This document shows, piece after piece, positions 29,608 through 38,625 of a DNA stretch of 64,000 bases. The position numbers were made by a program, and so were the translations under genes. Below the pieces are notes generated by a model, which saw only the letters and a program-made list of their open reading frames with translations, had not been told where the DNA came from and ran no database searches. Source of the stretch: Sphingomonas lycopersici (GTDB lineage: Bacteria > Pseudomonadota > Alphaproteobacteria > Sphingomonadales > Sphingomonadaceae); NCBI RefSeq assembly GCF_026130605.1, contig NZ_JANFAU010000006.1, positions 124,001 through 188,000 on the forward strand, given 5' to 3'. Positions within the stretch are counted from its first letter, which is position 1. Every line of letters begins with the position of its first letter.

Positions 29608-32072
29608 CACTTTTCTCCTTCTTGGGGGGCCTTGGAAGATTGGGGGATTTGAACGGAAAAATCGGCGGCAAGGTCGGCCGCCCAGTCGAGGCCGGCGACG
29701 CGCAGGAAGGCTTCGGCGAAACGCTCGCGGCCATGTTCAGCGAGCACGGCATCGATCCGGGCCTGCGCCGCAGGGTCCGACGCGCCGCACAGCGCCAGCG
29801 CGACGGGGCCGAGGCCGAGCTCGAACAGCCGGTTGCCGCGGGCGGATTGCAGGTAATAGTGCCGCTTGGGGGTGGCCCGCGCGATCAGCTCGATCTGCCG
29901 GTCGTTGAGGCCGAAGCGCGCATAGATGTCATGGCCCTGCGGCTCGATCGCGCGATCGTTGGGCAACAGGATGCGTTGCGGGCAGCTTTCGATGATCGCA
30001 GGAGCGATCGATGAGCCGGCGATATCGGCGAGGCTCTGCGTCGCGAACAGCACCGCGACGTTCTTCTTGCGCAGCACCTTCAGCCATTCGCGGATACGCG
30101 CGGCGAACAGGGGATGATCGAGGAAGATCCAGGCCTCATCGAGGATCAGCAGCGTCGGCCGGCCATCGAACCGTTCCTCCAGCCGGTGAAAGAGATAGGT
30201 GAGCACCGGCGCGACGGCGCCGGTCTGGCCCATCAGCGCCTCAGTCTCGAAGCACTGAACATCGGCGAGGGCCAGCTGCTGTTCGGCTGCGTCGAGCAGC
30301 CGGCCATGCGGTCCTTCGAGCGTATAAGGCTGGAGCGCGATGCGCAGCGCATTCGACTGGAGCAGCAGCGCGAGGCCGGTCATGGTCCGCTCCTCGCGCG
30401 GGGCGGAGGCGAGGCTGCCGAGCGCGGTCCAGATCGAATCCTTCACCTCCGGGGTCACGGGCACATTCTCATGCGCGAGCAGCGCCGCGATCCATTCGGC
30501 GGCCCAACCGCGCTCCTCGGCGACGTCGATTCCCGCGAGCGGCTGAAAAGCGAGCGTCTCGCCGTCCGCCTCGGCCGATCCCAGCGCATGGTGCGCGCCG
30601 CCCATCGCGAGCACCGCGGCCCGCGCGCTGTTGCCCTTGTCGAAGATATAGACCTGCGCTCCAGGGTAGCGCCGGAACTGGAGCGCGATGAGGCTCAGCA
30701 GCACCGACTTGCCGGCGCCCGTCGGCCCGACGACCATCATGTGGCCGACGTCGCCGACATGGGTGGAGAGCCGGAACGGCGTCGATCCGGCGGTCTTCGC
30801 GAGCAGCAGCGGCGGGCCGTCGAGATGGGCGTTGCGCACCGGGCCCGCCCACACCGACGACAGCGGCATCAGGTGCGCGAGGTTCAGCGTGTGTACCAGC
30901 GGCTGGCGGACATTGGCATAGACGTGGCCGGGCAAGGACGAGAGCCATGCCTCGACCGCGTTGACGCTCTCGCGCTTGGCGGTGAAGCCCAGCCCATTGA
31001 CGATCCGCTCTACGGCGCGAACCTTGTCCTCGATCGCGGCGCGGTAGGTGTCGGTGACGGTGATCGTCGTGGTCAGATAGCCGAACGCGACATGGTCGCC
31101 GCCGAGCGCCTGCAACGCCTGGTCGGCATCGACCACCTTGTTGTCGGCGTCGCTGTCGAGCAGCTGCGCCGGCTGGTTGTAGAGCACCTCGCGCAGCATC
31201 GCGGTGACCGACTTGCGCTTGTTGAACCACTGCCGGCGCAGCGACGTCAGCGTCTTGGTGGCAAGCGTCTTGTCGAGCGCGATGAACCGCGTGACCCAGC
31301 GATAGCCGAAGTCCTGATGATTGAGCGCGTCGAGGATGCCGGGCCGGCTCAGGCTCGGAAAGCCCAGGATAGTGAGAGTGCGGACATGCAGCTCGCCCAG
31401 CATCGGTTCGAGCCCGCCGACCAACGGCGTGTCGGCAAGCACGCCGTCGAGGTACATCGGCGTTTCGGGCGCGACGACCGGGTGGCGCCGATCCGAGATC
31501 GTGCCGTGGAGGAAGGTCAGCGTCTCGTCGTCGTCGAGTGCGCGCGCCTCGGCCATGAAGCCGGAGAGGAGGTCGAGCACCCGGTCGGTCTCGGCGACAA
31601 ATAATATGAGCGTCCCGCGCCAATCCCTGCCCTTGTCGGCATCGGGCCGCTCGACCAGCGAGCGGCCGGCGCGATCGCTTGCGTCGGCGGGCGGCAACCA
31701 GGTCAGGGTCAGATGGTAGCGGCTCTCGAAGTGCGTGCCCTCGGCCTCGAATGCCGCGCGCCGTTCGCCGTCGACCAACCAGCTCGCCGCGTCGGGAAAG
31801 TCGCTGTCCGGATAGCTGTGCGCCTCGCGCCGCTCGGCGTCGAAGAACAGCGCCCAGCCACTGCCGAAGCGCTTGAGCGCATTGTTGGCGCGTGCGCAGG
31901 CCCCGAGCAGCTCGGCCTCGGTCGCGGATTCGAGATCGGGACCGCGGAAGCGCAGCACGCGCAGGAAGCTGCCATCCTTGTTGAGGACCACGCCCGGCGC
32001 GACCAGCGCCGCCCAGGGCAGATGGTCGGCCAGCCGGTCGGCGGTCGGCCGGTATTCCCGCAAGCTCAGCAC
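29607..32072 (-). CDS. trbE: Conjugal transfer ATPase TrbE (VirB4-like)
   Basis: 821 residues from a GTG at 32072. Upstream in-frame codons belong to trbD, and MLSLREYRPTADRLADHLPW is the normal family start. The largest ATPase of the type IV channel, driving assembly at the inner membrane. A CagE/TrbE N-terminal domain runs to about 380. The P-loop VGPTGAGKSVLLSLIA is at about 450 and the Walker B TLLILDEAWIFLDHP at about 645, followed by the VLFATQSLADIA motif. Overlaps trbD by seven bases. Confidence 0.95.
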   Translation of the reverse strand: MLSLREYRPTADRLADHLPWAALVAPGVVLNKDGSFLRVLRFRGPDLESATEAELLGACARANNALKRFGSGWALFFDAERREAHSYPDSDFPDAASWLVDGERRAAFEAEGTHFESRYHLTLTWLPPADASDRAGRSLVERPDADKGRDWRGTLILFVAETDRVLDLLSGFMAEARALDDDETLTFLHGTISDRRHPVVAPETPMYLDGVLADTPLVGGLEPMLGELHVRTLTILGFPSLSRPGILDALNHQDFGYRWVTRFIALDKTLATKTLTSLRRQWFNKRKSVTAMLREVLYNQPAQLLDSDADNKVVDADQALQALGGDHVAFGYLTTTITVTDTYRAAIEDKVRAVERIVNGLGFTAKRESVNAVEAWLSSLPGHVYANVRQPLVHTLNLAHLMPLSSVWAGPVRNAHLDGPPLLLAKTAGSTPFRLSTHVGDVGHMMVVGPTGAGKSVLLSLIALQFRRYPGAQVYIFDKGNSARAAVLAMGGAHHALGSAEADGETLAFQPLAGIDVAEERGWAAEWIAALLAHENVPVTPEVKDSIWTALGSLASAPREERTMTGLALLLQSNALRIALQPYTLEGPHGRLLDAAEQQLALADVQCFETEALMGQTGAVAPVLTYLFHRLEERFDGRPTLLILDEAWIFLDHPLFAARIREWLKVLRKKNVAVLFATQSLADIAGSSIAPAIIESCPQRILLPNDRAIEPQGHDIYARFGLNDRQIELIARATPKRHYYLQSARGNRLFELGLGPVALALCGASDPAAQARIDAVLAEHGRERFAEAFLRVAGLDWAADLAADFSVQIPQSSKAPQEGEK

Positions 32073-32338
32073 GCGAAATATCCCTTCTGGCGGATATGGC
32101 GGAGCAGCACCGGCGCGAAGCTCGGGTCGCGGCGGGCGGCCATGACGGCGATGCTGTGGCCCACCGCCCAGACGATCACGCCGGCTAGCCATTGCTGCAG
32201 GCCGAGGCTGATGGCGGCGGCCAGCGTCCCGTTGACGATCGCTAGGCCGCGCGGCGCACCGCCGAGCAGCAGCGGCGATCCGAGCGATCCGTGGATCGGC
32301 ACTTCGAAGCCGTCGATATGCTGGCCGCTACCGATCAT
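32066..32338 (-). CDS. trbD: Conjugal transfer protein TrbD (VirB3-like)
   Basis: 90 residues from ATG 32338, overlapping the trbC stop by four bases. The family motif GFEVPIHGSLGSPLLLGGAP is near the N-terminus, followed by two closely spaced membrane helices (about 31-62) and DPSFAPVLLRHIRQKGYF at the end. Small inner-membrane partner of TrbE. Confidence 0.93.
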   Translation of the reverse strand: MIGSGQHIDGFEVPIHGSLGSPLLLGGAPRGLAIVNGTLAAAISLGLQQWLAGVIVWAVGHSIAVMAARRDPSFAPVLLRHIRQKGYFAC

Positions 32339-32676
32339 GCGATCAGCGCTCCGCCGCCGAAGCTGAAGAACGACAGGAAGAAGCTCGACGCCGCGAACGC
32401 GATCGACAGGCCGAACACGATCTGGATCAGCCGCCGGAACCCGCCCGCGGTCTCGCCGAACGCGAGCGTCAGGCCGGTGACGATGATGATGATCACCGCG
32501 ACGATCTTGGCGACCGGACCCTGCACGGATTCGAGCACCTGCTGCAGAGGTTCTTCCCACGGCATGCCGGAGCCGGCTGCCTGGACCTGGGTGGCGAGAG
32601 TCAGCGCGAGGCCGACGCTCATGCCGACGAGCAGATGCCGGTTGGCGAATAGGCGCGGATCGAGGGCACGGATCAT
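32335..32676 (-). CDS. trbC: Conjugal pilin TrbC (VirB2-like)
   Basis: 113 residues. A long signal peptide ends near QVQAAGSGMPWEEPL. Two hydrophobic helices (about 55-75 and 82-105) are the hallmark of the type IV pilin. PAKIVAVIIIIVTGLTLAF-like and GFRRLIQIVFGLSIAF segments match TrbC/VirB2. In RP4 the pilin is cyclised by TraF, and a traF is present at 54553. Three bases after trbB. Confidence 0.92.
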   Translation of the reverse strand: MIRALDPRLFANRHLLVGMSVGLALTLATQVQAAGSGMPWEEPLQQVLESVQGPVAKIVAVIIIIVTGLTLAFGETAGGFRRLIQIVFGLSIAFAASSFFLSFFSFGGGALIA

Positions 32677-32679
32677 GGG

Positions 32680-33666
32680 TCAGGTCTCCTTGGGGTTGGG
32701 CTCGGGAAGGTCGGCGAGCGCGTAGGCGCCGGTGTCGGGGTCGAGCCCGGCAACGCGCGCGATGGTCGATACGCGGCGATCGACGCCGCGCCCGGAAATG
32801 AAGACGACGATGTCGATGGCCTCGGCGATCAGCTGGCGCGGCACGGTGACCACTGCCTCCTGCACGAGCTGCTCGATCCGATAGAGCGCGGCGAGCGCGC
32901 TGTTGGCGTGGACCGTCGCGATTCCGCCGGGATGGCCGGTGTTCCACGCCTTCAGCATGTCGAGCGCTTCCGGGCCGCGGACCTCGCCGACCACGATGCG
33001 ATCTGGGCGCAGGCGCATGGTCGAGCGCACCAGCTCGGTCATCGACACATGCGGCGGCCGGGTGCGAAGCGCCACGGTGTCGGGCAGCGGGCATTGCAGC
33101 TCGCGCGTGTCCTCGATGAGGATGACACGGCTATCGACCCAGGCCATTTCGGCGAGCAGGGCGTTGGCGAGAGTCGTCTTGCCCGAACTGGTGCCGCCGG
33201 CGACCAGGATATTGTAGCGCTGGGTGACCGCGGCGCGCAGCGCGTCGGCTTGCACCTCCGACATCAGCCCGTCGGCGACATAGTCGTCGAGCGTGTGCAG
33301 CTTCTGCGCGGGCTTGCGGATCGAGAAGCAGGGCGCGGACGAGACAGGCGGCAGCACGCCTTCGAAGCGCTCGCCGGCACGCCCCTCGATATGCGGCGGC
33401 AGTTCGGCCGAGATGATCGGATGCTCGGCATGGACTTCGGCACGGGCATGGCTCGCCACCAGCCGGATGATCCGCTCGACCTGCTCGGGCTCGACGCGGA
33501 TCTCGGTATCGATGCGACCCTCGCCGAGGCGGTCGAGCCGTAGCGCGCCGTCGGGGTTGACCATGACCTCGGTGACCAGCGGGTCGCGCATGGCCGCGGC
33601 GATGTCGATGCCGAGTGCGGTGATCAGCATGCGCCGGCGACGCTCGGCGGACAGACCGGCGCTCAT
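32680..33666 (-). CDS. trbB: Conjugal transfer ATPase TrbB (VirB11-like)
   Basis: 328 residues, hexameric secretion ATPase of the type IV channel, cytoplasmic face. P-loop AGGTSSGKTTLANALL near 160, Asp box LIEDTRELQC, Walker B region RPDRIVVGEVRGPEALDML, and the His box TGHPGGIATVHANSA. Its start overlaps the stop of the CopG gene by four bases. Confidence 0.95.
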   Translation of the reverse strand: MSAGLSAERRRRMLITALGIDIAAAMRDPLVTEVMVNPDGALRLDRLGEGRIDTEIRVEPEQVERIIRLVASHARAEVHAEHPIISAELPPHIEGRAGERFEGVLPPVSSAPCFSIRKPAQKLHTLDDYVADGLMSEVQADALRAAVTQRYNILVAGGTSSGKTTLANALLAEMAWVDSRVILIEDTRELQCPLPDTVALRTRPPHVSMTELVRSTMRLRPDRIVVGEVRGPEALDMLKAWNTGHPGGIATVHANSALAALYRIEQLVQEAVVTVPRQLIAEAIDIVVFISGRGVDRRVSTIARVAGLDPDTGAYALADLPEPNPKET

Positions 33667-34064
33667 TCGCCGTCCTCCGCCGCGGCGCCGAGCGTGCGGC
33701 GCCCCGTCGAGACCTGACGACCCACCTGCGTCACGAAGGCTTCGAACCGCTTGGCGCCGAGCGCGCGGCCAGCATGGTCGTTCTCTGCGAGCGGTGTCTG
33801 GATCGAGAGTTCGAACCGGATGAACAGCGCCAGCGTTTCGAGGATCACATAGGCGTCGCGGTCGACCCGGCCGATCGCCTGCGTCAGCCGGTCGAGCCGG
33901 ATCGCGAACCGATCCTCCAGCTCCGATGCGCCACGGCGGTTGAGCCAGGCGGTAATCGCATCTTCGAGGATCGCAGACTTGCTGGCGCCGGGCTTCGCGG
34001 CGAGCGCTTCGAGCCGGTCGGAGAGCGGCCTGGGCAGAAACAGCTGATGGCGGACCTTTTCCAT
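33663..34064 (-). CDS. CopG-family ribbon-helix-helix regulator
   Basis: 133 residues. The N-terminal RHH domain is VRHQLFLPRPLSDRLEALAA followed by SKSAILEDAITAWLNRRG. The C-terminal part (EDRFAIRLDRLTQAIGRVDR onward) is shared by the CopG-like proteins found between traG and trbB in Trb-type elements. Probably a repressor or autoregulator of the transfer operon. Three bases after traG and four-base overlap with trbB. Confidence 0.85.
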   Translation of the reverse strand: MEKVRHQLFLPRPLSDRLEALAAKPGASKSAILEDAITAWLNRRGASELEDRFAIRLDRLTQAIGRVDRDAYVILETLALFIRFELSIQTPLAENDHAGRALGAKRFEAFVTQVGRQVSTGRRTLGAAAEDGE

Positions 34065-34067
34065 CGG

Positions 34068-36110
34068 TCAGAACCCCAGCTGCAGGTCGTCGGGCCGAGC
34101 AGAGGCGGCATCGAGGCCATATGCCGTTCGCGTGACGCCGAGTGCCTGCACGCGGTCCATCGCCCGGCGCTCCGCCGCCTGGTCGCCATCGTCCTCGCCG
34201 AGACCGAGCGGATCGGCGATCTCAGGTTCTGCCGGAACCTGCACTTCGACCTCGTGCGCCGGATGCCGCGCCTGCTCGAGCCCGCCGGTGCCGGTCCCGT
34301 CCTCATCATCGGCGTCGCCGGCGAGCCGCATGTCGATTGTCCGGACCTGTCCGGTCCAGTCGTCGGGACGCGCTGCGGGACGGTCGGCATAGCCGCCCGT
34401 GTCGAGCGACGGTGCCGGCAGGATGCGTGCGGCGAACCGGCGATCCTCGTAGTAGCGCAGCTTCTTCGCCCGGATCGGCGGATGGCCGGAGACCAGCACC
34501 AGCTCGTCGCTGGGCTTGAGCTGCATGACTTCGCCCGGCGTCAGCAGCGCACGGGCGGTCTCCTGACGGCTGACCATGACGTGTGCGAGCCACGGCGCGA
34601 GCCGATGCCCAGCATAGTTGCGCATCGCCCGCTGCTCGGTCGCGGTGCCGAGCGCGTCCGAGATCCGCTTCGCGGTGCGCTCGTCATTCGTCGCGAAGGC
34701 GATGCGGACGTGGCAATTGTCGAGGATGGCGTTGTACTCGCCATAGGCCTTCTCGATCTGGTTGAGGCTCTGCGCGATCAGGAAAGCGCGGACGCCATAG
34801 CCCGCCAGGAATGCGAGGCTGGTCTCGAAGAAGTCGAGGCGGCCGAGCGCGGGAAACTCGTCGAGCATCAGCAGCAGGCGATGATGGCTCGCGCCTGATG
34901 CTAGGCTGGGTCCCGCAGCGTGCAGCTTCTCGGTCAGGCGGCGGCCGATCTGGTTCAGGACCAGGCGGATCAGCGGCTTGGTCCGGCTGATGTCGGACGG
35001 CGGCACGACGAGGTACAGCGAGACCGGGTGCCGCGCTCCGACGAGATCGGCGATCCGCCAGTCGCAGCGCGACGTGACCGCCGCCACGGTCGGGTCGCGG
35101 TACAGCCCGAGGAAGGACATGGCGGTCGACAGGACGCCCGAGCGTTCGTTCTCGCTCTTGTTGAGGAGCTCGCGCGCGGCCGAGGCGACGACCGGATGCA
35201 CAATAGGCGCATCGTCGCTGCCCAGATGGTTGGTGGTCATCATGCGGCGCAGGGTGGCCACGAACGAACGCTGCGGATCGGACAGGAAGGTCGCTACGCG
35301 GGCGAGCGTCTTCTCTTCCTCTGCATGGAGGACGTGGAGAATCGTGCCGACCAGAAGCGAATGGCTGGTCTTCTCCCAATGGTTGCGACGCTCGAGCGCG
35401 CCTTCGGGATCGACCAGGATGTCGGCGATGTTCTGGACGTCGCGGACTTCCTCCACGCCGCGCCGGACCTCGATCAGCGGATTATAGTGTGCCGAGTTCG
35501 CGTCGGTCGGGTTGAACAGCAGACAATGCGAGAAGCGCGAGCGCCAGCCGGCGGTCAGCTGCCAGTTCTCGCCTTTGATGTCGTGAATGACGGCCGAGCC
35601 GGTCCAGCTGAGCAACGTGGGCACGACGAGGCCAACGCCCTTGCCCGAGCGGGTCGGCGCGAAGGCCATGACATGCTCGGGACCGTCGTGGCGGAGATCG
35701 CGGCTGCCGATCCGCCCGAGTGCGACACCGCTCTCGCCGAGCAGACCGGCGGCGGCGAGCTCCTTGTTCGTGGCCCAGCGGGCCGAGCCGTAGGTCGTGA
35801 CGTTCCGCGACTGCCGCGCCCGCCAGACCGACCCGAAGATCGCCGCGCCGCAGCCGACGAAACCGCCCGCTGCAGCGATGGCCCCGGCCTTGTCGAAGAT
35901 GACCGGCGCGTAGGCGTCGAAAGCGAACCACCAGGGAAAGATCGACCATGGGTGATAGACCGGCGTGCCGAACAATGTGAACCAGGGCGGCCCGAGCTCG
36001 GGCTGATACGCGAGGCTTGCCGCAGCCCATTGCGTGGCCGTCCAGATGCTCGCGACGATGATCGCGAGCACCACAAGGATCTGGCCGATGAGCAGTTTTG
36101 TCGGGGTCAT
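34068..36110 (-). CDS. traG: Type IV coupling protein TraG (VirD4-like)
   Basis: 680 residues from ATG 36110, which has GGAGG seven bases upstream. It links the relaxosome to the channel and pumps DNA. Two N-terminal membrane segments (about 7-30 and 72-95), P-loop FAPTRSGKGVGLVVPTLL near 150, GENWQLTAGWR, and Walker B LLMLDEFPALGRLDFFE near 410. The C-terminal 100 residues are acidic and variable, the part expected to contact the relaxase. First gene of the transfer operon that runs to 24134. Confidence 0.95.
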   Translation of the reverse strand: MTPTKLLIGQILVVLAIIVASIWTATQWAAASLAYQPELGPPWFTLFGTPVYHPWSIFPWWFAFDAYAPVIFDKAGAIAAAGGFVGCGAAIFGSVWRARQSRNVTTYGSARWATNKELAAAGLLGESGVALGRIGSRDLRHDGPEHVMAFAPTRSGKGVGLVVPTLLSWTGSAVIHDIKGENWQLTAGWRSRFSHCLLFNPTDANSAHYNPLIEVRRGVEEVRDVQNIADILVDPEGALERRNHWEKTSHSLLVGTILHVLHAEEEKTLARVATFLSDPQRSFVATLRRMMTTNHLGSDDAPIVHPVVASAARELLNKSENERSGVLSTAMSFLGLYRDPTVAAVTSRCDWRIADLVGARHPVSLYLVVPPSDISRTKPLIRLVLNQIGRRLTEKLHAAGPSLASGASHHRLLLMLDEFPALGRLDFFETSLAFLAGYGVRAFLIAQSLNQIEKAYGEYNAILDNCHVRIAFATNDERTAKRISDALGTATEQRAMRNYAGHRLAPWLAHVMVSRQETARALLTPGEVMQLKPSDELVLVSGHPPIRAKKLRYYEDRRFAARILPAPSLDTGGYADRPAARPDDWTGQVRTIDMRLAGDADDEDGTGTGGLEQARHPAHEVEVQVPAEPEIADPLGLGEDDGDQAAERRAMDRVQALGVTRTAYGLDAASARPDDLQLGF

Positions 36111-36289
36111 GCGAGCCTCCGCCCGCATCCGAGTCACTCACTCGCGGGCTGGCTCGAAAGTCGCCGAATTCAGATCATCGCGTCAGTTACCGGCGGGGGT
36201 CTGACAGGACCAGCTTAGGGTCAGTCGCACGTCTTCCTCATCGGTAGCTGTCGAGATGTCATTGGGTCGTTTCCCATCCCATTGAACAC

Positions 36290-38584
36290 TCAGCGAGCAT
36301 CTTCATGCCGCGCCAGGTTGCTACGCATCAGTCGCCATCTGGCGTAAATCTCCCGCTTCGCTGGCGAAGTGTCTTCAATTCCCTGGAGCCAGAACCGTAG
36401 CCAATCGAGCGCGGCTTCGGACATCGCCGCCCGCTCCCGGGGGCGAATAGGCTCGTGCGAGGCATAGGGGAGATGACCAAATTCGATCGGCGCCCCGATC
36501 GATACTGCTGCGGCGCGTGCCTCCAAGACATTGAGAATGTAGCCGGGCCCACCTCTGTCGAACTGCAATATGGGCGTCCGCAGCCTGTCCGCATTCATGC
36601 CGGGGCTGGTCCGCAGCCAGTCATCCCGTCCGAGCCAGAAGGGCCTGCCGCCTAGGTTGCCGGTATAGAATTTCAGCCGGCTGGTGTCGGGATCGGTGAG
36701 GTGGGCCATTCCAGTCACGTAGCCGGCGTCGAAGCTGTCATCGATGATCGCGGCCGCTAGCTTGGTGTGACCGGGGAATGTTGCGGCATAGCGAGCGACA
36801 AACCCGCCGTGGGAGAACCCGAATAGCGCGACTTTCTCGCGGTCGATGATTCCCGCATTCGCTAGTGCGTCGACAATCGCATCAATCCGACGCACGAAAT
36901 AAATGCCTTCCTCTGGCGTCTCCGTGACCTCGGGATAGTCCCTTTGAACCATCCCGATTTGCAGAACTGCCATGCCGGCACCCACCAAGGCTTGGGCATT
37001 GAAGCTCGGAAAAATCCCGTCCGGCCGGAAATGATCCGTTTCATAACCGTTGGTCAGGATGACCAGTGGCACGCTGACGCTTGCATCTCTTGGACGCATC
37101 AGCAACCCCGAGAACGAGCGTCCTCCTGGCTCGGTCCAGTTAATTGGCTCGCTGCGTGCGATAGAAGCTGTGGCAGGATTGATATCGCGATCGATCAGGA
37201 CCAGTTCACGCCCATCTGCGCGAGCTATGAGCCTAGGCGGCTCGTTCGGTCCCTCCTCGACCGACACCGCTATGCTGCGCATGGGCTCGTGAAGCTGAGG
37301 ACAGCTTCGCGCCGGCCGCCAACGGCCGGCGACCAGCGACATGCTCGTCTCGGACGTGTTGGCGTCAATCAGCCGCTCGATCACTAGACATTTCGGGCCT
37401 AAAAGCCTCACTGATCGCACGTCGCCTTGCGGCCCGCGAAGCGGCGTGAGAACCTGAATACGCCGGGTAGCGCTCGAATAGCTGAGCACATAGGCCATCG
37501 TGCTGCGTTCCGGTTGCGTGTCGCTTAGCGGCAAGGCAGCATTGACCAGCACCGAAGTCGCGGCATCCACGGTGAGGATTTGGGGTGACAGAGTGATCCA
37601 TCGTCCCCGGCTGTTTGAAAATCCGAATGCGAATTGGCTGCCGAGCCGCGTGGCTGTGCCCAACGGCGCATCGAACAAAGGTTCGGCCGTTCCGTCGCGC
37701 AGCCAAACGCGCTGGAAACGGCCGTTCGAATGATAGTTTGCAATGCCGTCATAGGTGGCCCAGCCCGCATCTGGGTCTGTTCCCGTGGCAAGGCCGACTA
37801 TCGCAGTATCCGCGCCTGGCACGATTGCGCTTGGCAGAACCTGCGAACGAAGAGCGCCAGCGTTGGTGTTGACGCGTCCAATCAGGAGCGATTGTTCTCC
37901 CGGCCGCGCCAGAAATATCTCATTGAACAGCATCCCTCGCTGACTCGGACCGGAGAGCTCGTTCCAGTTCAATCGATCGACGAAATGGAACGGATAAGGC
38001 GCCGCTGCGAGGGGTCCAACGGAGAACGTGAGGGCAAGCGCCGCCGAGGGAGCCTCGACGGCTGAAATCACAAGGGGACCGCGTTCGTTCTCGGACGCCG
38101 GCAAAGATGTCCAATTCTCCAGGCGCAGATCCCGGACGTCGAATGTGTACAAATCCCGCGATGCGTCCGGTGTCGTGCTAGCCGGCTTGCTGCCGAAAAA
38201 GCTCACATGGTTATCGTCCATCCAATAGGGGTTTCGGATGGGAGCAAAATATTCCGACGTGCTGCGTACCTCGATTGAAGCGACTGGGGCGGGCCGCGAT
38301 GCATCCGCCCGAGCCAACGCCGCGGCGACATCGGCCGAAGAGAATATGTCCAACGTGCTGATATTGCAGTCGCATGCCAATTCGGGCCGCTGGCGAATCA
38401 CGAAGAAGCGATTTCCGGAGGGCGAGAAGAACACTCTTCGATCGCCCGTCCCCGTCCAGCCCGGTCTCTCATCGAAATAGGTCTGATAGGAAACGAAGAG
38501 ACGGTTCGACGCGCGGTTCGCGCTGACGGGGCCGCTCGCCGTTATGATCTCGGCCAACACCGCGACTAGGGGCCACAGTTTCAT
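36290..38584 (-). CDS. S9-family serine hydrolase, lasso-peptide-isopeptidase-like
   Basis: 764 residues from ATG 38584, chosen for the signal peptide MKLWPLVAVLAEIITASGPV. Periplasmic; an N-terminal beta-propeller-like half and a C-terminal alpha/beta hydrolase. Nucleophile Ser in VALFGFSHGGFVARYA; possible histidine in LPYASHEPIRPRER. The tail DWLRFWLQGIEDTSPAKREI followed by YARWRLM resembles the Atxe2 group of lasso peptide isopeptidases. The operon (FecI, FecR, TonB transducer, S9 hydrolase) is that described for astexin-type lasso loci, but no precursor or maturation gene is found. It may instead degrade another imported peptide. 41 bases after the receptor gene. Confidence 0.72.
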   Translation of the reverse strand: MKLWPLVAVLAEIITASGPVSANRASNRLFVSYQTYFDERPGWTGTGDRRVFFSPSGNRFFVIRQRPELACDCNISTLDIFSSADVAAALARADASRPAPVASIEVRSTSEYFAPIRNPYWMDDNHVSFFGSKPASTTPDASRDLYTFDVRDLRLENWTSLPASENERGPLVISAVEAPSAALALTFSVGPLAAAPYPFHFVDRLNWNELSGPSQRGMLFNEIFLARPGEQSLLIGRVNTNAGALRSQVLPSAIVPGADTAIVGLATGTDPDAGWATYDGIANYHSNGRFQRVWLRDGTAEPLFDAPLGTATRLGSQFAFGFSNSRGRWITLSPQILTVDAATSVLVNAALPLSDTQPERSTMAYVLSYSSATRRIQVLTPLRGPQGDVRSVRLLGPKCLVIERLIDANTSETSMSLVAGRWRPARSCPQLHEPMRSIAVSVEEGPNEPPRLIARADGRELVLIDRDINPATASIARSEPINWTEPGGRSFSGLLMRPRDASVSVPLVILTNGYETDHFRPDGIFPSFNAQALVGAGMAVLQIGMVQRDYPEVTETPEEGIYFVRRIDAIVDALANAGIIDREKVALFGFSHGGFVARYAATFPGHTKLAAAIIDDSFDAGYVTGMAHLTDPDTSRLKFYTGNLGGRPFWLGRDDWLRTSPGMNADRLRTPILQFDRGGPGYILNVLEARAAAVSIGAPIEFGHLPYASHEPIRPRERAAMSEAALDWLRFWLQGIEDTSPAKREIYARWRLMRSNLARHEDAR

Positions 38585-38625
38585 CGGTTGACGCACCTTT
38601 AGCGAAGCTCTCGTGACCCTTGCCG

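Noticed and set aside
36111..36289. Possible lasso peptide precursor gene next to the isopeptidase-like gene
   Set aside because: Only frames of under 15 codons, no leader or core pattern; the fecI-luxR gap was checked with the same result.
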